A stretch of 10,390 bases of DNA from assembly GCA_026982035.1 (NCBI GenBank), contig JALSHW010000293.1:1-10390 (forward strand), read 5' to 3'. The notes beneath the pieces are model-generated. The model had not been told where the DNA came from. It made no database searches and saw only the letters and a program-made list of their open reading frames with translations. The DNA is from Phycisphaerales bacterium. GTDB taxonomy: Bacteria; Planctomycetota; Phycisphaerae; Phycisphaerales; UBA1924. The first letter of the stretch is position 1. The number at the start of each line of letters is the position of its first letter. Positions 1 through 7,337 of this stretch are shown in pieces. The translations under genes and the position numbers were made by a program.

Positions 1-2
1 TC

Positions 3-170
3 CTACCATGCCTGCTGATGATTCTCGATGACATCGTCCACAGCATCCGTGTGCTTTGGACGGGACAAATCGACCTTCCTCGCCACAACCCAGCCCTTGA
101 TTCCCCAGAAATCGCCGCCCTCAATGCTTCTGAGCCGAGCCCTGTCCAAACCCAAACCAGGAACGAATAA
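3..170 (+). CDS. C-terminal end of an unidentified protein (partial)
   Basis: An open frame enters from the left edge (first whole codon at base 3) and ends in TAA at 168-170, leaving 55 visible residues. The fragment opens with a short hydrophobic stretch (LPCLLMIL), continues with DDIVHSIRVLWTG, and ends in a polar Ser/Pro/Gln tail. That shape fits the last membrane helix and cytoplasmic tail of an integral membrane protein. The codon style matches the genes that follow. The stop lies only 6 bases before the ABC exporter start, so the two are probably co-transcribed. The pattern after the helix faintly recalls carbon-starvation (CstA-type) transporter ends, but this is too weak to use as a name. 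Confidence 0.55.
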   Translation, partial: LPCLLMILDDIVHSIRVLWTGQIDLPRHNPALDSPEIAALNASEPSPVQTQTRNE

Positions 171-176
171 TTACCC

Positions 177-2021
177 ATGACCATGGATGCCTTCTGGCAC
201 TTTGCCAAACAGATGTTGCGATGGCGCGCCCACCTGATTTTCGGGCTGATCTTTGCCGCAATCTCCGCCGGAGGCATGGGCGCGGGCATCCTCGCCATGC
301 AACCGGTCCTTGACACCATCCTCGAACCCGGGCACCGCGGGCTCCCACAGTTGGCCCAGGAATACACCGCCCAAGGGTGGGCCTCGGGTATCTTCACCGA
401 TTCATTCATCGAATCGCTCCCCGAAGGCCCCTTTGACGCGATCCTCTGGATCATGATCTCGTTGGGCGTGCTCACAATCTTCGGGGCCTTTGGCAACTTC
501 ATGCACCAGTACCTGGCCCTGACGGTCGTCCAACGATCCATCGCCAGAATCCGCCGACAGGCCTTTGGACAAATCCTCCACCTCCCCCTCAAAACAATCG
601 TCTCCCAAGGCCCAACCGACACCATCTCCCGCATCGTCAATGACACCGAAGCACTCTCGGCCGGGTTCGTTTCGCTGCTCTCCAAAGCCGTCGCCCAGAT
701 CACCAAAGGTCTCATCGCCTTGATCGTTGCATTTTTGATCAACTGGCAACTGACACTGGTCGCACTCTTGTTGATGCCCATCCTTGCCATGGTCATCCGC
801 AAACTCGGCAAGCGTATCCGCCGGGCTTCTCAACGGGTCCTCTCAAGCCGGGCCGGGCTCTACCGGGCCGCCACCGAAGCCCTCCAAGGCATGCGCGTCG
901 TCAAAGTCCACACCACCGAACGCTACGAAGCCGGTCGATTCGGACGCATCAACAAAGAAGTCCTCCGACAACAACTCAAAATTCGCACCGCTCGCGCCAT
1001 CGCAGGCCCATTGATCGAACTGATCACCGTCTTCACCCTCGGTGCCTTGACACTGGTGGCCGTCAAACTCATCCTCGATGGACACCTCGACAAATCCGAG
1101 TTCATGACCGTACTGGTAGCCCTGGCAATCGCTGGAGCAAGCATCAAACCCATTTCAGGGCTCATCAACGACATCCAGCAATCCGGAGCAGCCGCCGACC
1201 GACTCAATCAACTCCTCAATGAAGACACCGAGCCAGGCCACGACATCCGAATACCCAAACTCGCTCGCCACCATGAATCACTCGTCTTTGATAATGTCTC
1301 GTTCATCTATCCAAGCGGTACCGCACGAGCCGTTTCCAACATCTCTCTGAGAATCAACGCCGGAGAAACCGTCGCCTTTGTGGGTCCAAACGGCTGTGGA
1401 AAAACCACACTGCTCTCACTGGTTCCCCGTCTCTTTGATCCAGACGAAGGCCGCGTACTCATCGACGGCACCGACATCACCCGCGTCCGGGTTCGTTCTC
1501 TTCGAAAACAAATCGGTGTCGTCACCCAAGAAGTCGTCCTCTTCAAAGGCACCATCGGCGACAACATCGCCTATGGAAACCCAAACGCCACAACCGAACA
1601 AATCATCCAAGCCGCCGAACAAGCCCGGGCACTCCAATTCATCAACGAACTCAACGAAGGATTCGAAACCCCCGTCGGTGAACAAGGCCTCACCCTCTCA
1701 GGCGGCCAACGCCAACGCGTCGCCATCGCCCGCGCCATCCTCCGCAACCCATCCATCCTCATCCTTGACGAAGCCACCTCAATGGTCGACGCCGCCTCTG
1801 AACGACTCATCGGCGATGTGCTCTCAACCTTCTGCACCAACCGAACAACCCTCATCGTCGCCCACCGACTCTCAACAGTCCTGGGCGCCGACCGAATCGT
1901 CGTCATGGACAAAGGCCAAATCGTCGCAACCGGAACCCACAACCAACTCCTCGAAACCTCCCCACTCTACAAATCCCTCGCCCAGCATCAACTCATCGAA
2001 CACACTGAAAACCAATCCTGA
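177..2021 (+). CDS. MsbA-like ABC exporter, fused permease and ATPase
   Basis: This is a half-transporter of 614 residues with permease and ATPase in one chain, the layout of type I (ABCB/MsbA) exporters that dimerise in the inner membrane and pump lipids, peptides or drugs outward. Hydrophobic segments lie near residues 19-42, 88-108, 171-189, 191-207, 277-300 and 310-330. The ATPase runs from about 368 to 602. It has an A-loop tyrosine (Y378), Walker A GPNGCGKTT (403-411, K409), Q-loop Q451, signature LSGGQ (507-511), Walker B SILILDE with D531 and catalytic E532, and H-loop H563, so it should be active. The loop between the first two helices (about 43-87) looks longer than in MsbA. AGGAA at 159-163 is a distant ribosome-binding site, and a second ATG at 183 is an alternative start. 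The substrate cannot be told from sequence; lipid A or lipid-linked export is only one possibility. Confidence 0.93.
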   Translation: MTMDAFWHFAKQMLRWRAHLIFGLIFAAISAGGMGAGILAMQPVLDTILEPGHRGLPQLAQEYTAQGWASGIFTDSFIESLPEGPFDAILWIMISLGVLTIFGAFGNFMHQYLALTVVQRSIARIRRQAFGQILHLPLKTIVSQGPTDTISRIVNDTEALSAGFVSLLSKAVAQITKGLIALIVAFLINWQLTLVALLLMPILAMVIRKLGKRIRRASQRVLSSRAGLYRAATEALQGMRVVKVHTTERYEAGRFGRINKEVLRQQLKIRTARAIAGPLIELITVFTLGALTLVAVKLILDGHLDKSEFMTVLVALAIAGASIKPISGLINDIQQSGAAADRLNQLLNEDTEPGHDIRIPKLARHHESLVFDNVSFIYPSGTARAVSNISLRINAGETVAFVGPNGCGKTTLLSLVPRLFDPDEGRVLIDGTDITRVRVRSLRKQIGVVTQEVVLFKGTIGDNIAYGNPNATTEQIIQAAEQARALQFINELNEGFETPVGEQGLTLSGGQRQRVAIARAILRNPSILILDEATSMVDAASERLIGDVLSTFCTNRTTLIVAHRLSTVLGADRIVVMDKGQIVATGTHNQLLETSPLYKSLAQHQLIEHTENQS

Positions 2022-2368
2022 TGCAACAAAAAGATGCCAACGAACACCTGGTTTTTGTCTGCGACTTCTGCCATCAACCCTGGGACGATTCGCGCCCAAT
2101 GGTCGAAGGCCATCGTGGATCACTCATCTGCGCCAACTGCCTCTCGATCGGATACACCGAAATTGTCCACCTCAAACTCGGTTCGCCCGTTGAGCGCGAA
2201 GACACCTGCCTGCTCTGCCTAGAACATGGCCGCGACGATCCACATTGGCGATCACCCATGTTCGACCAAGCCATCGCCTGCCGACGATGCCTCAAACAAT
2301 CCGCAGGTGTCCTCCACAAAGACCCCGACTACACCTGGCAAAAACCGCGTGATCCGTCCAAAGACTAA
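2021..2368 (+). CDS. Small protein with two tandem ClpX-like C4 zinc fingers
   Basis: This 115-residue soluble protein has four CxxC pairs. The first finger is C14-x2-C17 and C37-x2-C40 (19 residues between the pairs). The second is C63-x2-C66 and C87-x2-C90 (20 between). The first finger reads like the N-terminal zinc-binding domain of ClpX: CDFC, then a V-x-G-x-x-G-x-x-I-C spacing, then CANCL. No AAA+ ATPase follows, so it is not ClpX. The near-equal spacing suggests a duplicated treble-clef module. The start codon overlaps the stop of the exporter gene (TGATG, bases 2019-2023) and lacks a clear ribosome-binding site, so translation is probably coupled to the exporter. By family analogy such fingers bind proteins or dimerise. 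The function is unknown; a partner or regulator of the exporter is a guess from position. Confidence 0.82.
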   Translation: MQQKDANEHLVFVCDFCHQPWDDSRPMVEGHRGSLICANCLSIGYTEIVHLKLGSPVEREDTCLLCLEHGRDDPHWRSPMFDQAIACRRCLKQSAGVLHKDPDYTWQKPRDPSKD

Positions 2369-2398
2369 ACCCCGCGGCTCTCTCGCTCATTGATATTC

Positions 2399-3307
2399 CT
2401 ATTCCGGACGCGTCTTCTTGTAAATATACTCGATGTCAGTAATCAAAATGTACGACCCGTCCGATTGATGCACCAACCCCTTAAGAAACTCTGAATTCTC
2501 CGTCGAATCTGGCAGTGCCTCAACTGAACCATCTGGACAATCAAACACTGAATGCACTTCGTCAACAATCAATCCAATCTTGTGGCCACCAAGTTCAGTA
2601 ATAATCATCATGCTCGTGTGAATTGGTCGAAGCGTCTCAACGAGCGACTTGAATAACTGCCGCATATGAGCAAGTTCTCCATCCCACACCGCATCGATCA
2701 AGTCCCTGGCTTTGTCGCATTCATTCTTGCTTACCAAAAGCATGACATCTTTGGCGATCGAATGGATCTTTTTGTGTGGCTCATCAAACTGATTAACAAT
2801 CGCACGAGCAGACGAACTTCCCTTGGTCAAACTTTCCAAAAGCGAGGTGTTGCCACAGAGATTGTTATACCATTTACCAAAAGAACATTTGGCGGGATCG
2901 GTTGATTTCGTAAATTGCTCACCCGTTTCAACACTCTCTTTGAGAGCAAGGAGCCACTGCACATGCTCCTCTTCTCGTTGCGCAAGCATTTCTTCAAGTT
3001 CTTGCACGCTGTCTGTGTGCGAAGTAAACCCGAACAATGCCCGCGTATCAATCGCTGGAATAATCGTTCCACGGTGATTGATCACTCCTTGCACATACGA
3101 GGGAGCATGTGACACACGCGTAATCTGGGTCATGGATGAATCCATGAGTTCGACGGTGGTATCCGTCGAAATCCCATACATATTCTTATTGATCTCCACG
3201 ACCACATACCGCGTCACATCCTCAGCCACCACCGAGTTCGATTCGGTACCCTCATCGATTTGGACCAATTCCTGTTCTTCTACGCTTGTGGTTGATAATT
3301 CTGTCAT
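2399..3307 (-). CDS. CheW-type chemotaxis adaptor with a nested CZB zinc-binding domain
   Basis: From the ATG at 3307 the product has 302 residues. Residues 31-96 form the first part of a CheW domain: the RYVVVEI strand, the VINHRGTIIPAIDTR motif with R79 and R89, then LFGF. Residues 232-299 form the rest: SMMIITELGGHKIGLIVDEV, then SYILITDIEYI. Between them lie about 130 residues carrying the CZB (chemoreceptor zinc-binding) signature: H115-x2-W118, C141-S-F-G-K-W146, and H178-x3-H182, a His3Cys zinc site. CheW domains couple chemoreceptors to CheA; CZB domains sense zinc or oxidants such as hypochlorite. No other chemotaxis gene is in view. In-frame ATGs at 3325 and 3340 would add 6 or 11 residues. 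3307 is preferred because GAGG lies just before it, although the full AGGAGG is unusually close. The gene is visibly less GC-rich than its neighbours. Confidence 0.85.
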   Translation of the reverse strand: MTELSTTSVEEQELVQIDEGTESNSVVAEDVTRYVVVEINKNMYGISTDTTVELMDSSMTQITRVSHAPSYVQGVINHRGTIIPAIDTRALFGFTSHTDSVQELEEMLAQREEEHVQWLLALKESVETGEQFTKSTDPAKCSFGKWYNNLCGNTSLLESLTKGSSSARAIVNQFDEPHKKIHSIAKDVMLLVSKNECDKARDLIDAVWDGELAHMRQLFKSLVETLRPIHTSMMIITELGGHKIGLIVDEVHSVFDCPDGSVEALPDSTENSEFLKGLVHQSDGSYILITDIEYIYKKTRPE

Positions 3308-3552
3308 ACCTCCTCTATCGGGCATGAAACGATGGCACATAACCCAAACGAATCAGACATCCACAGATTCCCGCCTCACCCCACCTTGAACCCAATTTTG
3401 TGCCCATTATCAAGACCTCATCAGCCCACCAAAACCCCACGACACGCCAAAACAGGGTATATCATCCCCCTTTGATCCGCCTTCCCTGATTTGTGGCCTC
3501 AAGCGAAACCTCCATCTCTCCGCCACATACAACCAGTTCAAGACCACCCATT
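3308..3552. other. Divergent intergenic region, no gene seen
   Basis: This stretch separates the leftward CheW-CZB gene from the rightward S41 peptidase and must hold both promoters. No convincing paired -35/-10 boxes could be identified. TATATC at about 3459-3464 is a possible -10 for the rightward gene but has no matching -35. Short frames crossing the region lack ribosome-binding sites and recognisable protein sequence. No tandem repeat or long hairpin was seen. Confidence 0.5.
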
Positions 3553-3558
3553 GAGGAG
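3553..3558 (+). promoter_or_regulatory. Ribosome-binding site GAGGAG deciding the S41 peptidase start
   Basis: GAGGAG sits 7 bases before the TTG at 3566, an ideal spacing. This supports 3566 over the more upstream in-frame TTG at 3491, which has no such site and would put a polar extension in front of the lipoprotein signal. Confidence 0.65.
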
Positions 3559-3565
3559 TTCCAGT

Positions 3566-5014
3566 TTGACCACCCTTTCAATATCCGCATCTTTCTACGG
3601 GCTCGCATCCCGCAGATCACTCTCGATCATCATCCCATCAATCCTACTTCTCCTCGGATTCGTTGGATGTACTTCAGACACCATCGTCCAAACAACCTCT
3701 ACCCAACACACCCTCACCGATGAACGCCGAGCCCAGAATGTCGCATCATTCGAATATGTCTGGAACAGCGTCAAAGACAAACACTGGGACCCCGACCTCA
3801 ACGGCATCGACTGGAACCAAGCCAGAACCGACCTCCTCCCCAAAGTCCAAAACGCCACAACAGACAACCAAGCACGCGCCGCCATCAACGAACTCCTCAA
3901 CCGACTCGAACAATCCCACTTCGGAATCATCCCAAGCTCGGCCTACACCAAACTCCAAGAAGAATCCACCGAAATCGAAGACGACGATTCAGACTCGACA
4001 GAATCAACCACAAACACCGATTCAGATGACAAATCAGACGACGACTCCAAACCAGGATGGTCCGGCATGAACGCCCGACTCATCAACAACCAATTCCTCG
4101 TCACCAAAGTCGTCCCCGACTCACCAGCCGACCAATCAGGAATCAAAACCGGATGGATCATCGACTCCATCCGAGGCCGAAAGGTCAACTCCCTCATCGA
4201 ACTGGCCAACACCATCAATGGCGTCATGCGTCCCGAAACCCAAGCCGGGCTCATCCTCTACTCCCGCCTCCACGGCGACGCTGGCAAAACAGTCAAAATG
4301 ACCTTCATCGACGGCAACGATCAAACCCAAAAAATCGATCTCACCTTCGTCGAATCCCCAGGCATCATGGCCGGCATCGGCGAACTCCCCGAATCACCCA
4401 TCGAAGTCGAAGCCACCACCCTCGACAACGGCATCGGATACTTCCGACTCAGCATGTTCATGAGCCCAGGCACCGTACTCCCAACCTACCAACAATTCAT
4501 CAAAGACCACATGGACGCACCAGGCATCGTCATCGACATGCGAGGCAACTTCGGTGGCATCATCCTCATGGCCCCCGGAATGATCAACTGGCTCATCGAC
4601 GAAAAAGGACTCATGGGCACCATGAAAATGCGCGACGCCCAGCGAGGCCCATTCGATATCCCCCTCATGCTCAACCCACGCAAAAAACACTACACCGGGA
4701 AAGTCGCCGTCCTCATCGACGAAATGAGCATCTCCAACGCTGAAATCCTCAGCGCCGGACTCAAAGACATCGGCCGCGCCACCATCTTCGGCACCCGCAC
4801 CGCCGGACTCGCCCTCCCCTCCACCGTCGAACGCCTCCCCAACGGTGATGGCTTCCAATACGCCTTTGCCGACTACATCACCAGCGGGGGCTATTCCCTC
4901 GAATCCAACGGCACCACCCCCGATATCGACATCACCTACACCCGCCAAGGCCTCCTCAATGGCCACGACGAGGTACTCGACGCCGCCACCGACTGGATCA
5001 ACTCCAACGAATAA
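3566..5014 (+). CDS. S41-family (C-terminal processing/tricorn-like) peptidase, PDZ-containing lipoprotein
   Basis: From the TTG at 3566 the product has 482 residues. A signal of lipoprotein type (ASRRSL, then a hydrophobic run ending GFVGC) puts the lipidated cysteine at residue 35. Next come a helical N-terminal domain (about 55-125) ending LEQSHFGI, a very acidic Asp/Ser linker (about 135-163), a PDZ domain (about 165-260) and the S41 core (about 275-475). In the core, IDMRGNFGG and SISNAE place the nucleophile serine at residue 390, with Glu three residues on. The lysine that serves Prc/CtpA enzymes 25 residues after the serine is replaced by leucine (L415, in GTRTAGL). A histidine (H118, in EQSH) and E446, ahead of the G-x-x-P-D motif, suggest a tricorn-like Ser-His-Glu arrangement instead. 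It probably trims or degrades envelope proteins from a membrane anchor. It lies 86 bases before the LolA-like gene, probably in the same transcript. Confidence 0.87.
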   Translation: MTTLSISASFYGLASRRSLSIIIPSILLLLGFVGCTSDTIVQTTSTQHTLTDERRAQNVASFEYVWNSVKDKHWDPDLNGIDWNQARTDLLPKVQNATTDNQARAAINELLNRLEQSHFGIIPSSAYTKLQEESTEIEDDDSDSTESTTNTDSDDKSDDDSKPGWSGMNARLINNQFLVTKVVPDSPADQSGIKTGWIIDSIRGRKVNSLIELANTINGVMRPETQAGLILYSRLHGDAGKTVKMTFIDGNDQTQKIDLTFVESPGIMAGIGELPESPIEVEATTLDNGIGYFRLSMFMSPGTVLPTYQQFIKDHMDAPGIVIDMRGNFGGIILMAPGMINWLIDEKGLMGTMKMRDAQRGPFDIPLMLNPRKKHYTGKVAVLIDEMSISNAEILSAGLKDIGRATIFGTRTAGLALPSTVERLPNGDGFQYAFADYITSGGYSLESNGTTPDIDITYTRQGLLNGHDEVLDAATDWINSNE

Positions 5015-5086
5015 TCAAATCGACTGAACCGTTCAAATCTCAGTCCTACCCTGTACCTGAACACAAACCCATTTCAACCACTCGCC

Positions 5087-5092
5087 GAGGAG
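5087..5092 (+). promoter_or_regulatory. Ribosome-binding site for the LolA-like gene
   Basis: GAGGAG lies 8 bases before the ATG at 5101 and fixes that start. The same hexamer precedes the S41 peptidase gene at nearly the same spacing. Confidence 0.7.
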
Positions 5093-5100
5093 CCCACACC

Positions 5101-5943
5101 ATGAAATCCAACACACGCCACACCACACTTGCCATGTTGCTCGCCGCTGCGATGCCCATGATCTTGTCAACCCCTGCACTGGCTGGCCCAGGCCATGGCC
5201 ACAGCGAAGAAGTCGCCAAAACAACCGACGCTCCAACCATGGACGCCAAAGCCAAAGCCGTCTGGGACAAATCCATCAAAGCAAGCCTCAGCGAAAACGC
5301 CGAGGAAAGAGGGGTCAAAACCATGCGCCTCACCGGCACCATGTCCATGCCCGCCCAAGGCATCAACGCCACGATGAATATCTTCATCGCCAAAGATCAA
5401 GGCATGCGCCTGGACATGGAAATCCCAGGGATCGGCTCCTTTGAACAAGGCATCTCAGGCGATGTCGCATGGTCCAACAACATGATGGAAGGCCCGAAAA
5501 TCATCGAAGGCGATGAAGCCAAACAACTCTTCAAACAACTCGACCTCTACGCCGATCTCAATTGGGAAAAATACTACCAAAGCATCACTTTCAAAGGCCA
5601 AGAAACCATCACCCTCCCAGACGACACCGAAATGCAAACCAATGTCCTCGAACTCGTCTCCATCGACAACGGCACCGTCTCCACCCAATACTACAACGCC
5701 GACACCGGACTCCTCGCCAAAGCCGTCTCAACCGTCGCCATCCCAGGAGGCGGAGAAATGCCATCAACGGCCTACACCACAAAATATCGTGAAATCGAAG
5801 GCCTTATGATCCCCTTCAAAACCGTCTCCTCTTCCGGACCCATGAAGCAAATCATCGAGTTCTCCGAAGTCCTCGTCAACGACGAAATCAAAGACGGCGA
5901 ACTCGACCTCCCAGAAGACATCAAAGAACTCCTCGAAGACTGA
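5101..5943 (+). CDS. Exported LolA-like (outer-membrane lipoprotein-sorting fold) protein
   Basis: This 280-residue protein begins with a clear Sec signal peptide (MKSNTRHTTL, then a hydrophobic core) with a likely cleavage after ALA28. The mature part opens with a His-rich GHGHS and an Ala/Lys helix (about 48-62). Then come many amphipathic strands typical of LolA/LolB-like half-barrels: MRLTGTMSMPA (75-85), MRLDMEIPG (102-110), SGDVAWS (119-125), NADTGLL (199-205) and a closing VLVNDEIKDGELDLPED. This fold binds lipids or acyl chains in the periplasm in its known members, but many distant members are uncharacterised, so lipoprotein transport is not claimed. It has no lipobox and should be soluble in the periplasm. 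It follows the S41 peptidase in the same direction and is closed by the terminator at 5970-5998, so the two probably form one unit. Confidence 0.72.
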   Translation: MKSNTRHTTLAMLLAAAMPMILSTPALAGPGHGHSEEVAKTTDAPTMDAKAKAVWDKSIKASLSENAEERGVKTMRLTGTMSMPAQGINATMNIFIAKDQGMRLDMEIPGIGSFEQGISGDVAWSNNMMEGPKIIEGDEAKQLFKQLDLYADLNWEKYYQSITFKGQETITLPDDTEMQTNVLELVSIDNGTVSTQYYNADTGLLAKAVSTVAIPGGGEMPSTAYTTKYREIEGLMIPFKTVSSSGPMKQIIEFSEVLVNDEIKDGELDLPEDIKELLED

Positions 5944-5969
5944 GTCGAAAACCAACTCTCACTCACCTC

Positions 5970-5998
5970 ACGCGGACGATTCAATCGTCCGCGTTTTT
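5970..5998 (+). terminator. Rho-independent terminator after the LolA-like gene
   Basis: A perfect 11-bp inverted repeat (ACGCGGACGAT and ATCGTCCGCGT) with a 3-base loop is followed by further T residues, starting 26 bases after the stop at 5943. The T tract is on the + strand only, so it ends the rightward transcript. The leftward O-antigen ligase gene terminates inside it: its TGA (5981-5983) fills the loop and its last codons make up the right arm. Confidence 0.85.
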
Positions 5999-7321
5999 CA
6001 TTGTTCCCACATTGCCCAAAGGCATATACGCAGGCCCCAACGCCGCCAACCCACCAAACAACGCCATCGTGTTGACATTGAGCAACACCGAATCAAACAC
6101 ACTCACCAACACCAACCCCACCAACCCAAAAAACGGCCCCATCAAATACGAACCACGCTCATCAACACCAACACTCCGCCACGCCCCCACCAACACCACA
6201 ACGACCAGCAACCCCCCAAACAACACACCAAAAACCCCATGCTCTGACCACAGCCGCAGCACCGATGAATGCGCATGGGCATGGTCATCGAGCACCTCAC
6301 TGGTCCGCTCTTGCATCCAATGCTCAAACCCCCCAGCCCCGATCCCACCAATCGGATGCTCCAACCCCGCATCCATCGCCTGAACCCACATCGAAATCCG
6401 AGCCCCCGTCGAAGTCGAAAAATCACCCTCAACAGCCAACCCAATCTCCGATCGCGCCTTGGTCAGCCGCTCTGAAATAGCGTCGCCCTTCAACACACCC
6501 ATCGCCACCACCGCCACCATCAACACAACCCCGCCCACCACCATCGACCGCAGTCGCAGCCGTCCAACCCAAGCCGACACACAAACCCCAACAACAATCA
6601 ACCCCACCGCCGCGACCCACGCCCCGCGTGTCCCCGTCGCAATCAACGCCACAATCGTCGCCGACGAGCCCAACAATCCAATCGCCCGCACCTTACCAGA
6701 GCCCATCAACGCCGCAGGCAAATGCAATCCCAACGCCCCAACCAACACCGAACCCCCCACCGCCGGGTCCCACCATCCCGAAATCCGGTTCGGTTCATGC
6801 CACAACCGATCAGCCAGCCACGCATTGCCAAAGCCATCAAAGGCATCAATCACCTGAGCCCCATATCCAAATACAAATCCGATGCACAAGCTCGCAATCA
6901 ACACCCGCCGATGTTCGATCACCGGATAGATAAACCCAATCATCGCCAACCACCGCAATTCCCCAATATGCTCAAGCCCCGCCGCCGGATCAACAGACCA
7001 CAACAAACTCACCCCCATCAACCCCGCAAGCATCAACCCCACCAACACCACCGGCTGACCAAACCCGTGAACCCACACCGGAAATGTATTGACCACCCGC
7101 ACCACGAAAAACCCCACCAAAGGCAACATCGCAAGATCCACCACACTCACAGGCCCAGCAATCCCAAACATCGCCACACACGCCAAAACCAAATGAATCC
7201 GATCCCCAATCCGATCCCGCTGGTGCATCCGCTCAAAGGCGGCATCGCACGCATCGCCCGTGATGTACGATCCCGTCACAAAACCACTCAAATTTGAAAT
7301 CAATCGCTGTTTCAACACCAT
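5981..7321 (-). CDS. O-antigen ligase / Wzy-type polymerase membrane protein
   Basis: From the ATG at 7321 the product has 446 residues with many hydrophobic helices and one large extracytoplasmic loop near residues 280-360, the layout of the WaaL/Wzy (Wzy_C) family. These enzymes join or polymerise undecaprenyl-linked sugars at the outer face of the inner membrane. Visible family motifs are ATGTRGAW (228-235, R232), STGARISMW (304-312, R308), HPIGGIGAGGF (322-332) and DHAHAHSSVL, then SEHG (346-362), with H349/H351 matching the conserved loop histidine. Sequence cannot separate ligase from polymerase. The start is chosen because AGGA lies 7 bases upstream; an upstream in-frame TTG at 7417 would translate the G-rich leader as a Gly/Trp/Cys tail and is unlikely. 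No other polysaccharide gene is in view. Codons end mostly in G or T, opposite to the + strand genes. Confidence 0.88.
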   Translation of the reverse strand: MVLKQRLISNLSGFVTGSYITGDACDAAFERMHQRDRIGDRIHLVLACVAMFGIAGPVSVVDLAMLPLVGFFVVRVVNTFPVWVHGFGQPVVLVGLMLAGLMGVSLLWSVDPAAGLEHIGELRWLAMIGFIYPVIEHRRVLIASLCIGFVFGYGAQVIDAFDGFGNAWLADRLWHEPNRISGWWDPAVGGSVLVGALGLHLPAALMGSGKVRAIGLLGSSATIVALIATGTRGAWVAAVGLIVVGVCVSAWVGRLRLRSMVVGGVVLMVAVVAMGVLKGDAISERLTKARSEIGLAVEGDFSTSTGARISMWVQAMDAGLEHPIGGIGAGGFEHWMQERTSEVLDDHAHAHSSVLRLWSEHGVFGVLFGGLLVVVVLVGAWRSVGVDERGSYLMGPFFGLVGLVLVSVFDSVLLNVNTMALFGGLAALGPAYMPLGNVGTMKNADD

Positions 7322-7328
7322 CACTCTA

Positions 7329-7333
7329 TCCTC
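7329..7333 (-). promoter_or_regulatory. Ribosome-binding site GAGGA of the O-antigen ligase gene
   Basis: On the minus strand GAGGA is followed by 7 bases and then the ATG at 7321. It decides that start. It lies only 4 bases downstream of the last long G run of the leader, so structure there could cover it. Confidence 0.6.
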
Positions 7334-7337
7334 ACAA

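Noticed and set aside
1378..2193. A 271-codon frame inside the ABC exporter gene
   Set aside because: It lies in another frame of a gene with all ABC motifs, and is Ser/Pro/Thr-rich with no recognisable domain; the C/A-rich strand keeps alternative frames open.
2369..2398. Bidirectional terminator between the convergent zinc-finger and CheW-CZB genes
   Set aside because: The 30-base gap has only a small CCGCGG palindrome and no hairpin with a T run on either strand.
3491..3565. Upstream TTG start for the S41 peptidase
   Set aside because: It adds a polar, proline-rich extension before a lipoprotein signal, and the TTG at 3566 has GAGGAG at ideal spacing.
3600..3640. Twin-arginine export signal in the S41 peptidase (SRRSL)
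   Set aside because: The RR pair lacks the rest of the Tat consensus, and the segment is explained by a normal lipoprotein signal.
4057..4743. A 228-codon Arg/His/Pro-rich frame inside the S41 peptidase gene
   Set aside because: Its composition is what the GC-rich peptidase codons give when shifted by one base; no ribosome-binding site or domain.
4394..4966. A 190-codon leftward frame opposite the S41 peptidase
   Set aside because: Gly/Asp/Val/Glu-rich antisense shadow without motifs; the rightward frame is clearly the gene.
6722..7297. Rightward frames opposite the O-antigen ligase gene
   Set aside because: They are antisense shadows with His/Pro/Gln-rich nonsense composition, while the leftward frame has clear Wzy_C motifs.
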